From CAYJIX01 sp964370375 (GTDB lineage Bacteria; Desulfobacterota; Desulfovibrionia; Desulfovibrionales; Desulfovibrionaceae): DNA of 23,630 nt. The stretch lies in NCBI GenBank assembly GCA_964370375.1, contig CAYJIX010000037.1, forward strand, positions 1 through 23,630. Reading direction: 5' to 3'. Position numbers and translations under genes: made by a program. Below the pieces are notes generated by a model. It was not told where the DNA came from, ran no database searches, and saw only the letters and a program-made list of their open reading frames with translations. Every line of letters starts with the position of its first letter. Position 1 is the stretch's first letter. Shown piece after piece: positions 1 to 7,514 of the stretch.

Positions 1-728
1 CAGATAGTGCAGATGGTAGAAAATACTGGAGCGTGCTGAAAACTCGCCTTAAAAAAGAAGGGATTGAGTTGACTACAATTTGTAGTCAACTGAAAATGCA
101 AGCTGATGACGGTAAATTTTACAAAACCGATGCCGCAGATACCAAGGGCATTTTGCGCATTATCCAGTCCATCCCCTCGAAAAAAGCTGAGCCATTTAAG
201 CAGTGGCTGGCACAAGTGGGCAGTGAACGCCTTGACGAAATTGTAAACCCTGAACTTTCCATAGATCGTGCCATAGAAAATTATAGGCAAAAAGGGTATT
301 CTGCGAAATGGATCAACCAAAGAATAAAGTCCATTGAGGTTCGTAAAGAGCTAACAGACGAATGGAACAGAAGCGGCGTTACTGAAAGCCGAGAGTACGC
401 CATTCTAACCAACGAAATCACCCAATCTTGGAGTGGACACAACGTATGATCATATAAGGAACTCAAAGGCTTAAAAAAGGAAAACTTGCGTGACAACATG
501 ACCAATGTGGAGCTTGTTTTGAATATGCTTGCAGAAGTCACCACCACAGAAATCTCTAAATCAGAAAACCCCCAAGGCCTTAATCAAAGCGCAGAAGTGG
601 CCCGCCGTGACGGCAGAGTTGCCCATGATGCCAGAAAAAATATCGAACTTCAAACAGGCAAGCCAGTCGTTACTCCCCTTAATGCTCAAACTTTAACTGC
701 CATAGAAGATGAGAGCGAGCACGAATAA
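1..728 (+). pseudogene. DinD/BRO-type (phage antirepressor-like) gene, 5' truncated by the window edge and broken by an internal TGA
   Basis: The reading frame is already open at base 3 and reads DSADGRKYWSVLKTRLKKEG before the first internal start-like codon, so the true start lies outside the window. The frame stops at TGA 447-449 and then continues in the same frame, without further stops, to TAA at 726-728. Both halves belong to one protein: the first contains SIPSKKAEPFKQWLAQVG, IKSIEVRKELTDEW and EYAILTNEIT, and the second contains LKKENLRDNMTNVELVLNML and QTGKPVVTP. These are recognisable blocks of the DinD / BRO-N family, which includes DNA-damage-inducible protein D and phage-type antirepressors. 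A CGA-to-TGA change (Arg to stop) would explain the break with no indel. The molecular role of the family is poorly known. The second half has a possible TTG restart at 486, but I see no convincing ribosome binding site for it. I am confident of the family and fairly confident that the gene is broken. Confidence 0.8.
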
Positions 729-901
729 ATTGGATTTGGTTAGACTTGGGAATGTGTGTTCAAAAAGTTAGTTCTCCATAGCACAAAAAACATTGCGTAT
801 AAAATGGAAATTTCTGTATTTATGGTGCTTCTGGCTTTGTGTAAAAGAAGGAATATCTGCTCGCTCAAGAAGATTTTAATTTTTATCAACAAGGTGGAAA
901 T

Positions 902-2721
902 ATGCAACATTCAGTAAATCCAGCAAAACAAAATGTTCAAATGGCTCTCCAAAATAGAACTTACCATGTTGATTTTTATCAAAGGGAGTATGTTTGGCCT
1001 AAGGAGACAGTTGAGACTTTTTTGGATGACATATTTTTTTCCTTTGAAACTTCGTACACCATTTTTAAAGACAGTAACTTAACAGCAGAATTAATTAATA
1101 AGTATAATTGGTATTATATAAATACAATTATTACAAACACCATTGATGGTAAAAATTTTATTGTTGATGGTCAACAACGGCTTTCAACGCTGGTATTGAT
1201 TGCTGTAAAGCTTTATCATTTAACAACAAGCGAAGGGCAGAAAGAAAATCTTAAATCATGCATTGTGGGCCAAAATGTTTTTAATGAAAATATTTACTAC
1301 TTAGATAATGATAAGCGCAAAGAAGCTATGGATTTTATTTTGAATGGCATTGAGTTTAAAGGTGAATTTGCAAATAAAACTGAAGAGACGATTATTGAAA
1401 GATATAAGGAAATTTCTAAATATATTGATAGTAAAGGACTGAGCGATGAAAAATTAATTATTTTTGTTGTTTTTTTTCTACAGCGATTAGTTTTAGTTGA
1501 ATTAAATATTTCCCAAGATGATACTCCAATGGTGTTTGAGGTTATTAACGATAGAGGTGTTGCATTGCGCCCTTTCGAAATATTAAAAGGGAAACTGATA
1601 GGGATTCTGGATAAAAATGACACTTTGCAATATGTATCACTTTGGGATAAAACAATAAACAATTTGAAAGGATTAGAAGATTCATTTTTTGTTGATTATC
1701 TAAAATCAAAATTTGTTTTTAAACGAAATTCATCAATGGAGATTGATATAAACAATACTTACCATAGATATATATTTGAAAACAATGACATTTCAAAATC
1801 TTTAGCTTTTAGAAAGTCTGATGATGGGCACATAAAAAATATCAAGAATTTTATCGAAATTGATTTGATATACTATGGAAATCTTTATCAAAAAATAAAC
1901 ACTTCAGCATATGAATACATTAAATTCAATAGGATACATTATTTATCAGGACAGTATAATCTTATTTTATCAGCTTGTAATGTCAATGATTGTGAGGAGG
2001 ATGCTAAAATTAAGGCAATTTCAAAAGAGTTTGATAGGTTGCACATGCTCCTAAGATTGAATCAAGCGTATGATAGCAATTCATTCCAAGACATTTCATA
2101 TGGCCTTCATGAAAAAATAAAAGATGTACCGTTGACTGAATATAGGCAAGTGTTTGATAAGTCATTATATGAAGCCATTAATAATCGACTCGGTTACGAA
2201 GTACCATCTTTGCTTAGCAAGAATTCATTTTTAAGAAACAATTATTCAACCATGAATACAAGAATTTTAAGATATTTTTTAGCACGTATAGAAAAATATT
2301 TGTGTGAAAAACTTAACCAACAAATGCAATTTACCGTAGAGGAAATTTCAACAAAAACTAGTGCAAAAACTGGATTTNNNNNNNNNNTCCTACAAATAAG
2401 ACCTTTTTTGTTTCGGATGATGAATTTGAAAATAAAAGAAATTTGTTAGGTGGCTTGTTGCTTCTAAGGGGTAGAGATAATATTAGCTCAGGAAATGAAG
2501 AATACAATGATAAGTTAAGCACCTATTGTTCTGGTCTTGTATGGGGGCACACTTTGAGTAGTTCTTTTTATCATAATAATAACGCCATGCGTGATTTGAA
2601 TATAGAACTAGATACTATGCATGGAATAAAAATAGATGCTATTCACCAGTTTGATGAACAAGCTTTAGATTATAGAAATGACCTTCTTTTTGAATTGACT
2701 AAAATCATATGGGAAGTGTAG
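902..2721 (+). CDS. DUF262 + DUF1524 (GmrSD-like) protein, interrupted by a 10-N assembly gap
   Basis: The N-terminal part shows the DUF262 (ParB/GmrS-like nucleotide-dependent) signature: FYQREYVW at residues 25-32, the IDGKNFIVDGQQRLSTL block with DGQQR at 89-93, and later MVFEVINDRGVALRPFEILK. After the gap a different frame (from 2389) reads KTFFVSDDEFENKRNLLGGL and then LLLLRGRDNISSGNEEYNDK, which matches the end of a DUF1524 HNH-type domain. The two pieces (about 492 and 110 residues) are therefore one gene, and the missing stretch should hold the HIEH-type catalytic motif. Proteins of this build include type IV restriction enzymes of the GmrSD kind, which cut modified phage DNA; that role is inferred here. 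The ATG at 902 follows AAGGTGG (891-897). The gene is clearly richer in A and T than the core genes further right, which suggests horizontal transfer. A partner gene is not seen. Confidence 0.8.
2378..2387. other. Run of 10 N: assembly gap inside the DUF262/DUF1524 gene
   Basis: Ten undetermined bases separate two parts of one gene that lie in different frames. Ten is probably a placeholder. For the gene to read through, the missing length must leave remainder 2 on division by 3. Confidence 0.95.
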
Positions 2722-2893
2722 AATATATAATGCCATACAATTAATTTGACATGGTTATGCTTTATGTAAAAATTATTAAAATATTAGGCATTTAGCATAG
2801 TCAATTTTAATTACAATTGAGACCGTTTGTGGCCACCTCAGAGGTGTTCCTCATCCTTCGGACAATGACTTATGGATTCTCTCTTTCGCACAC

Positions 2894-2924
2894 AAAAAAG
2901 CCCCGTTCATCAAACGGGGCCTTT
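2894..2924 (-). terminator. Rho-independent terminator, likely bidirectional, for the minus-strand gene at 3021-3575
   Basis: GCCCCGTT (2900-2907) pairs perfectly with AACGGGGC (2913-2920) across a five-base loop. On the minus strand the stem is followed by six T, about 100 bases after the stop of the small gene. On the plus strand it is followed by CTTTT, so it may also end the DUF262 transcript. The rest of 2722-3020 shows no gene. Confidence 0.75.
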
Positions 2925-3020
2925 TGTATTCGTCTTTACAATAGCACCTAACAAAAGCTATTGCGTTTGTATTTTCAAGCAATTACGCAAGTTTTTGCGT
3001 TTTACTTCTATATGTCCGTT

Positions 3021-3575
3021 TTAGTGTTGATTTGAGTCGGCAATGTCGTCAGCCGTTGGGGCTTGAGCAGGTTGTGGGCGAAAGGGCACGCCTTCGCCAA
3101 GGTCTGCCGGCAAGTTGGGGGTGTCAACTTTGCTTGGGAGCGGTGGGGTTGTCACAGTTACTTTTGCAAACATTGCTTGAATTTTTACTGTGATATCTTC
3201 GGGCATTGCGCTAAATTTGCTGGCGTCGTCGCCGTCGCCTTCTTCCACATAGATAAGGGCGTCTTTTCTAATGATGAGGCTGTACGCGCTTTTTTGCCCT
3301 TCGATCACGCTATTTAAGCCATTCAACAAGGCTTGAGTCATTAAAACCTTGCTGTTGTTCAATTGTATTTGTAATTGGCGTGCAGCTTCCATAAAGTAGG
3401 CGTGGGCTTGTTCTTTGTTTTTATAGCCTCTTAATATATTTTCAATAACTTGAAGGTTGTATTGAAAAATAGTTTGCGCCTCTTGCACGTATTGGGCTGC
3501 TTGTTGGGAATGTGGGCCATTGCCGATAATGGCGTTCACATCAATCATAGCTGTTCTGCATTCTTTATTGTTCAT
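3021..3575 (-). CDS. Unrecognised 184-residue protein, helical N-terminal half and proline-rich tail
   Basis: I do not recognise a family. The first ~115 residues are Gln-, Ala- and Leu-rich and look mostly helical (for example SQQAAQYVQEAQTIFQYNLQ). They are followed by an acidic stretch (EEGDGDDASK) and a proline-rich tail (TTPPLPSKVDTPNLP ... FRPQPAQAPTADD). No signal peptide or membrane segment is visible. I chose ATG 3575 because GAGGAG (3587-3592) stands 11 bases upstream of it; the longer GTG start at 3587 would overlap that same ribosome binding site. The gene stands alone between two stretches without genes and ends before a good terminator. Codon use looks like that of the core genes rather than the AT-rich gene to its left. 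It is probably real, but its function is unknown. Confidence 0.6.
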   Translation of the reverse strand: MNNKECRTAMIDVNAIIGNGPHSQQAAQYVQEAQTIFQYNLQVIENILRGYKNKEQAHAYFMEAARQLQIQLNNSKVLMTQALLNGLNSVIEGQKSAYSLIIRKDALIYVEEGDGDDASKFSAMPEDITVKIQAMFAKVTVTTPPLPSKVDTPNLPADLGEGVPFRPQPAQAPTADDIADSNQH

Positions 3576-3617
3576 ACAAGTAACCACTCCTCAGAGGCAA
3601 AAAAATGTCAACACAAC

Positions 3618-3691
3618 CTAACAAACGACGTGTTTGTTAGTCCCTATCCGGTAAAAACATGGCGAAGCTAAACGTCTTCGTAGCTTTTTTT
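3618..3691 (+). other. Two successive hairpins ending in a T-run: possible small RNA or attenuator
   Basis: CTAACAAAC (3618-3626) pairs perfectly with GTTTGTTAG (3632-3640). Then AAGCTA (3665-3670) pairs with TAGCTT (3681-3686), followed by a run of T to 3691, which is terminator-like on the plus strand. No plus-strand gene lies just upstream. The block sits directly upstream of the minus-strand gene at 3021-3575, so the first hairpin could instead be in that gene's promoter or leader. I match it to no known RNA family. Confidence 0.3.
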
Positions 3692-3871
3692 GCATAAAGC
3701 CAAGAACGTATATCTAAAAGTAGCCAAGGCCATATGAAGCTTTTTAGTGTTCATGCGTGCAAGGCTACATCATGAACGATAAGCATGATAAAAGATTAGG
3801 CAATAACAAGCAAGGGTAAAAGTTCCGGATTTTGTACATAGCAATGCATTGTGCAGAGGTCTTAAACAAAA

Positions 3872-3898
3872 GTCCCACAAGGCTAGACCTTATGGGAC
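3872..3898. repeat. Strong 11-bp stem-loop in a stretch without genes
   Basis: GTCCCACAAGG (3872-3882) and CCTTATGGGAC (3888-3898) are inverted repeats with one mismatch and a CTAGA loop. A weaker stem with the similar loop CTAAA follows in GGAAGGCTAAACCTCC at about 3917-3932. No T-run follows. The stretch 3692-4136 holds no convincing gene. Confidence 0.4.
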
Positions 3899-3959
3899 GT
3901 TATTGTCGGTAGAGTTGGAAGGCTAAACCTCCCATCAAAACGCATGTATGTTGCTGCGG

Positions 3960-3995
3960 CAACGCGTATCATTCAACGCGTATCTTTCACGCGCC
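3960..3995. repeat. Short tandem repeat, 14-bp unit, two copies plus a partial
   Basis: CAACGCGTATCATT (3960-3973) is followed at once by CAACGCGTATCTTT (3974-3987) and then a partial CACGCG. There are too few copies for a minisatellite or CRISPR call. Confidence 0.5.
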
Positions 3996-4136
3996 TATAT
4001 GTCCGGCGTTCACGTTTTTGGCTCTAGGTGCGTAAAGTGGAAAAAAACATATTGATACTACAAAAAATCAGCTTTGTGCATAATGTAAAGACATACCACC
4101 TCTGCCCTTTAGGGTACTTGTGTCCTGTAAACACAT

Positions 4137-4211
4137 GGACTGCCGCGTCCTCACTGCGCTTGTACCAGCAGTGTGCGGTAGCCCGAGCGTGGTGTTCGTC
4201 CTCGCAGTGAC
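4137..4211 (-). repeat. Palindromic dispersed repeat, copy 1 (inverted)
   Basis: Read on the minus strand it starts GTCACTGCGAGGAC (from 4211) and ends GGACGCGGCAGTCC (at 4137). These are the same ends as in the copies at 4261 and 4353. Its middle is different and longer than that of copy 2. It is in inverted orientation to copy 2, so 4137-4307 together form a large inverted repeat. Confidence 0.65.
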
Positions 4212-4260
4212 ATCATGGCACAAAGGCTGTTGCCTTTAGCGGATCCGTCATAAGCACAAA

Positions 4261-4307
4261 GTCACTGCGAGGAAACCTGAGCAAAGCGAAGGGTGACGCG
4301 GCAGTCC
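4261..4307 (+). repeat. Palindromic dispersed repeat, copy 2
   Basis: It starts GTCACTGCGAGGA (4261-4273) and ends GACGCGGCAGTCC (4295-4307), with a short middle. Its ends match copy 1 in inverse orientation and copy 3 in direct orientation. Confidence 0.65.
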
Positions 4308-4352
4308 ATTTTTATGCCTTGAGTGGGTTGTTGACCTGCAGTAATACACGAG

Positions 4353-4422
4353 GTCATTGCGAGGAATATGGCTGCAAACTTTCATCCAAAGAAATACTTA
4401 GTAGCCATATTCCGCGGCAATC
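4353..4422 (+). repeat. Palindromic dispersed repeat, copy 3, with a perfect 11-bp stem
   Basis: It starts GTCATTGCGAGGA and ends GCGGCAATC. GGAATATGGCT (4363-4373) pairs perfectly with AGCCATATTCC (4403-4413), giving a long stem with a 29-base loop. The ends agree with copies 1 and 2 apart from C/T changes. This is the layout of REP- or MITE-like elements. Confidence 0.65.
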
Positions 4423-4497
4423 TATGCCTTTAGACTATGTACAACGAAAAAAAACACACTTTACGCAACTAGAAGCACGTTTTTTGAAAGAGGGGCT

Positions 4498-4535
4498 AGG
4501 GGAGAGGACTTTTTTTCAAAAAAGTTCTTTCCCCT
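4498..4535 (-). terminator. Long inverted repeat downstream of pnp, likely terminator
   Basis: AGGGGAGAGGACTTTTTT (4498-4515) and AAAAAAGTTCTTTCCCCT (4518-4535) are inverted repeats with two mismatches. The hairpin lies 56 bases after the pnp stop. Its T and A runs lie at the tip of the stem rather than after it, so it may stabilise the 3' end instead of acting as a classic terminator. Confidence 0.5.
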
Positions 4536-4591
4536 GAAATCTCCTCAAAAATCCCAAAACTCCAATCTCAAAAAACGCAAAATCAGCGTTA

Positions 4592-6817
4592 CTAATCGCG
4601 GCGTGGGCGTCTGTCGCCGCCCCTATCGCCCCTGTCACGTCTATCGCCTCTATCGCCCCTATCACGCGGAGCAGGGCGTGCGGTATCGGCAGGGTCCCAA
4701 GCTACGCCTTGTTCTTCAAGGAGTACGGCTTTGCGGCTGGCGCGAACGCGATCGCCGTTGATTTCGATCACTTTCACGAGCATGTCTTCGCCAAGGCGGG
4801 CCACGTCGCCCACTTGGGCAATGCGGTTTGTATCGAGCTGCGAGATGTGCACAAGGGCTTCCACATTGGGCATGATTTCGACAATAGCGCCGATTTCAAG
4901 GATTTTGCGCACTTTACCGCTGTAGTTTTTGCCAAGGTCGGGGCGTTGGTCGTAGTAGAGGATCATTTCTTTGGTTTGCTCCATGGCGTCCTTTGTGGGA
5001 GCAAAAACAGAGATACGTCCGCTGTCGTCGATATCAATGCTCGCGCCTGTGGCGGCGGTGATGGCCTTGATATTTTTGCCACCGGGGCCAATGATCATGC
5101 GGATAACATCGGGGCTGACGATCACTTCGGCGTGTTGCGGTGCGTATTGTGACAACTCGTTTCGTGACGCGGCAAGGCTTTTGTTCATTTCTTGCAGGAT
5201 ATGCAAGCGTGCTTCCTTGGCTTGATCCATGGCGCGGCCCATGATTTCTGTTGTTAAGCCTGTGACTTTAATATCCATTTGCACGGCTGTGACGCCTTCG
5301 GCTGTGCCGGCAATTTTAAAGTCCATATCGCCAAGGGCGTCTTCGTCGCCTAAAATGTCGGTAAGCACGATAAAGGCGTCGTCTTCTTTAATAAGGCCCA
5401 TGGCAACGCCGGCCACGGGGGCTTTGATGGGCACGCCTGCATCCATAAGAGAGAGGCAGCCACCGCACACAGCCGCCATGGAGGACGAGCCGTTGGATTC
5501 TAATGTTTCGGCCACAACACGCAAGGTGAAGGGGAAGCTTTCAGGGGAAGGCAAAATGGGTTTTAAAGCTTTTTCAGCCAAGGCGCCGTGCCCTATTTCG
5601 CGGCGTGATACGCGCACGGGTTTGACTTCGCCCACGGAGAAGGGGGCAAAGTTGTAATGAAGCATGAAGTTTTTGGTCACATCGCCTGTAAGAGAATCGG
5701 TGCGCTGGTTGTCGGTTGTGCTACCAAGGGTTGCCACGCACAAGGACTGAGTTTCACCGCGTGTGAACAGGGCAGAGCCGTGGGTTCTGGGTAAAAATCC
5801 GGGTTCAATGGCAATGGGGCGCACGGTTGTTGTGTTGCGACCGTCGATGCGCACGCCTTCTTTAAGGATGCGTTGGCGCACGATGGTTTTTTCAAGGGAG
5901 GCAAGCATATCGGGCACAGCTTTGAGAGCTGCCGTATTTTCTGCAAAGGCAGGGTCAGCGGCGATGGCTTCCAAAACTTTGGCTTTGATTGCGCTGCGAG
6001 CGTCTTTGCGGGTTAATTTTTCAGGAATTTGCAAGGCAGCGGCAAGGTCTGCCTGTGTTGCAAGTTCGGTGACTTTTTGTTTAAGGTTTGCGTCTTCGTC
6101 TGCCGGTGTAAAGTCCATTTTGGCTTTACCTGCGCGTTTTGCCAGTTCGATTTGCGCATCAATGAGGGGGGTTACTTGCTTGCGTCCCCATTCAAGGGCT
6201 TCGATGATCACGTTTTCTGCCACAAACTGGGCTTGACCTTCCACCATGACAACAGCATCAGCTGAGGCTGCAAACACGATATTAAGGTCTGAACGTTCCA
6301 TTTCAGCCATGGTGGGGTTGAAGACGAAGTTGCCGTCAATGCGTCCGATGCGTCCGCCTGCGACGGGTTCTTCAAAGGGCAGGGGAGAGATCATGACAGC
6401 AGCTGATGCGGCGGTAAGGGCTAAGATATCGGATTCGTTTTCTTGGTCTGAGGAAAGAACAGAAGCTAAAACTTGCACATCTTGCATCAAACCTTTGGGA
6501 AATAACGGACGAATGGGGCGGTCAATGAGGCGAGAAACAAGTGTTTCGCGCTCGGAAGGACGGCCGATTTCGCGGCGGAAGAAGTTGCCCGGGATACGTC
6601 CTGCAGCGTACATGCGCTCAGAATATTCTACGGTTAAGGGGAAAAAGCCTTTGTCAACTTCAAGGGTCTGAGAACATACGGTGACAAGCACAATGGTCTC
6701 TCCACACTGAATGGTGACGGAGCCGTGGGCTTGGGTAGCCATGCGTCCTGTTTCAAAAATGATTTCGCGGCCTGCGGCTGTCACGGCAATGCGTGTGGGT
6801 TCTTTACGAAAACTCAT
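4592..6817 (-). CDS. pnp: Polyribonucleotide nucleotidyltransferase (PNPase)
   Basis: This enzyme degrades RNA from the 3' end with phosphate, releasing nucleoside diphosphates, as a trimer and often within a degradosome. The 741 residues follow the full family order: first RNase PH-like domain (about 10-145), helical domain, second RNase PH domain (about 310-550) with GSALFTRGETQSL, RREIGHGALAEKAL, ESNGSSSMA and DILGDEDALGDMDFK, then KH with IIGPGGKNI, and S1 with VEALVHISQL (about 630-700). It is some 30 residues longer than E. coli PNPase (711), mainly because of a 40-residue tail of Asp-Arg-Gly repeats (RDRGDRGDRRDRGDRGG). The ATG at 6817 has AAGGA a few bases upstream. It lies 315 bp after rpsO, the classic rpsO-pnp order, with a terminator between them, so it may also have its own promoter. 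I see no truncation. Confidence 0.97.
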   Translation of the reverse strand: MSFRKEPTRIAVTAAGREIIFETGRMATQAHGSVTIQCGETIVLVTVCSQTLEVDKGFFPLTVEYSERMYAAGRIPGNFFRREIGRPSERETLVSRLIDRPIRPLFPKGLMQDVQVLASVLSSDQENESDILALTAASAAVMISPLPFEEPVAGGRIGRIDGNFVFNPTMAEMERSDLNIVFAASADAVVMVEGQAQFVAENVIIEALEWGRKQVTPLIDAQIELAKRAGKAKMDFTPADEDANLKQKVTELATQADLAAALQIPEKLTRKDARSAIKAKVLEAIAADPAFAENTAALKAVPDMLASLEKTIVRQRILKEGVRIDGRNTTTVRPIAIEPGFLPRTHGSALFTRGETQSLCVATLGSTTDNQRTDSLTGDVTKNFMLHYNFAPFSVGEVKPVRVSRREIGHGALAEKALKPILPSPESFPFTLRVVAETLESNGSSSMAAVCGGCLSLMDAGVPIKAPVAGVAMGLIKEDDAFIVLTDILGDEDALGDMDFKIAGTAEGVTAVQMDIKVTGLTTEIMGRAMDQAKEARLHILQEMNKSLAASRNELSQYAPQHAEVIVSPDVIRMIIGPGGKNIKAITAATGASIDIDDSGRISVFAPTKDAMEQTKEMILYYDQRPDLGKNYSGKVRKILEIGAIVEIMPNVEALVHISQLDTNRIAQVGDVARLGEDMLVKVIEINGDRVRASRKAVLLEEQGVAWDPADTARPAPRDRGDRGDRRDRGDRGGDRRPRRD

Positions 6818-7025
6818 GAGTCATCCTTCGGTATACGAGTAAACGGGGTTGTAAGGTGTACCTAGCAAACCTAGCAATGGTCTTGCTCCAAATGCCTTTA
6901 TCCCGTGTGATGGTATGGTTTGATCAAGCCCCTTGCTATCCAACAACAAAGGGAGTGGGGACAGTCCCCAAAAACGCGTTTATACTGTAAATGCAGATAT
7001 GTACATTCTACATGGAAACGTTGTA

Positions 7026-7086
7026 ATGATGTAACCTGTTTGAATACGATGAGTTTGTAGCAAAAAAGCAAACAAGGTTACATGAT
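7026..7086. repeat. Inverted repeat between rpsO and pnp
   Basis: ATGATGTAACCTGTTT (7026-7041) and AAACAAGGTTACATGAT (7070-7086) are imperfect inverted repeats with a 28-base loop, just after the rpsO terminator on the minus strand. In E. coli the pnp leader forms a long hairpin cut by RNase III for autoregulation; a similar role here is only a guess. The rest of 6818-7098 shows no gene, and I could not settle on a pnp promoter. Confidence 0.35.
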
Positions 7087-7098
7087 AAGGATTGAAGC

Positions 7099-7128
7099 AA
7101 AAAAGGGGAAGCTTGCTCCCCCTTTTTT
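7099..7128 (-). terminator. Rho-independent terminator after rpsO
   Basis: A 14-bp stem with one mismatch: AAAAAAGGGGAAGC (7099-7112) against GCTCCCCCTTTTTT (7115-7128), with a two-base loop. On the minus strand it ends in six T and starts only four bases after the rpsO stop. Reading past it would be needed for rpsO-pnp cotranscription. Confidence 0.85.
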
Positions 7129-7132
7129 CAAA

Positions 7133-7402
7133 CTATTTGCGCAGACCTAACTTTTCGATAAGCGCACGATAACGCTGAACGTCAACTTTTTTCAGATAGT
7201 TGAGGAGTTTGCGTCTGCGTCCCACGAGCTTTAGCAGACCTTGACGGGAGTGAAAGTCTTTTTTGTGGGTACGAAAGTGCACGGTTAAATCTTCAATACG
7301 GGCAGTGAGCAGGGCTACTTGCACTTCAGGAGAACCTGTGTCGCCCTCATGTTTAGCATGAGTTGTGATGACTGCCTTTTTTTGTTCAACATCCATTACC
7401 AC
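7133..7402 (-). CDS. rpsO: Small ribosomal subunit protein S15
   Basis: S15 binds 16S rRNA early in assembly of the small subunit. The sequence carries the family core: GDTGSPEVQVALLTARI, HFRTHKKDFHSRQGLLKLVG, RRRKLLNYLKK and the end IEKLGLRK. I place the start at GTG 7402, giving 89 residues, the usual S15 length. GGAGGG lies seven bases upstream of this GTG. The longer TTG start at 7417 would begin inside the ribosome binding site, and ATG 7396 would leave 87 residues. It sits 112 bp after truB and 4 bases before a terminator, in the common truB-rpsO-pnp order. S15 often represses its own mRNA through leader structure; the hairpin at 7464-7489 is a candidate site. Confidence 0.96.
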   Translation of the reverse strand: MVMDVEQKKAVITTHAKHEGDTGSPEVQVALLTARIEDLTVHFRTHKKDFHSRQGLLKLVGRRRKLLNYLKKVDVQRYRALIEKLGLRK

Positions 7403-7463
7403 AGCGATACCCTCCAAATGGGGTTGTTGGCGGCGTTTTTATGCCGCGCAGTTTGTGTTGTGT

Positions 7464-7489
7464 GTTGACCAAATCCATATCTGGTCAAC
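7464..7489 (-). promoter_or_regulatory. Hairpin in the truB-rpsO spacer, possible S15 autoregulatory leader element
   Basis: GTTGACCA (7464-7471) and TGGTCAAC (7482-7489) are perfect inverted repeats with a ten-base loop and no T-run. It lies about 60 bases before the rpsO start. S15 regulation of its own leader is known in several bacteria with varied structures; the link here rests on position only. Confidence 0.35.
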
Positions 7490-7514
7490 CTTGCACTGCT
7501 TATCAAGCATGTGC

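Noticed and set aside
2388..2449. Continuation of the DUF262 frame through the N's to 2449
   Set aside because: The residues after the N's in that frame are unrelated to the family, while another frame carries the expected DUF1524 end. The gap length is a placeholder.
3576..3587. Longer GTG start of the 184-residue gene
   Set aside because: It overlaps the GAGGAG ribosome binding site that serves ATG 3575.
3960..3995. Possible CRISPR-like repeat
   Set aside because: Only two tandem copies with no spacers and no cas genes. The 11-bp repeat at 8496-8520 fails for the same reasons.
4028..4537. Two short plus-strand open frames (4028-4210 and 4319-4537)
   Set aside because: They run through the palindromic repeats, show no motif and have no ribosome binding site.
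4709..5152. Open frames on the plus strand across pnp (also 5229-5657, 5763-6236, 6246-6671)
   Set aside because: They are antisense to the strongly conserved PNPase frame, show no family motifs and have no ribosome binding sites.
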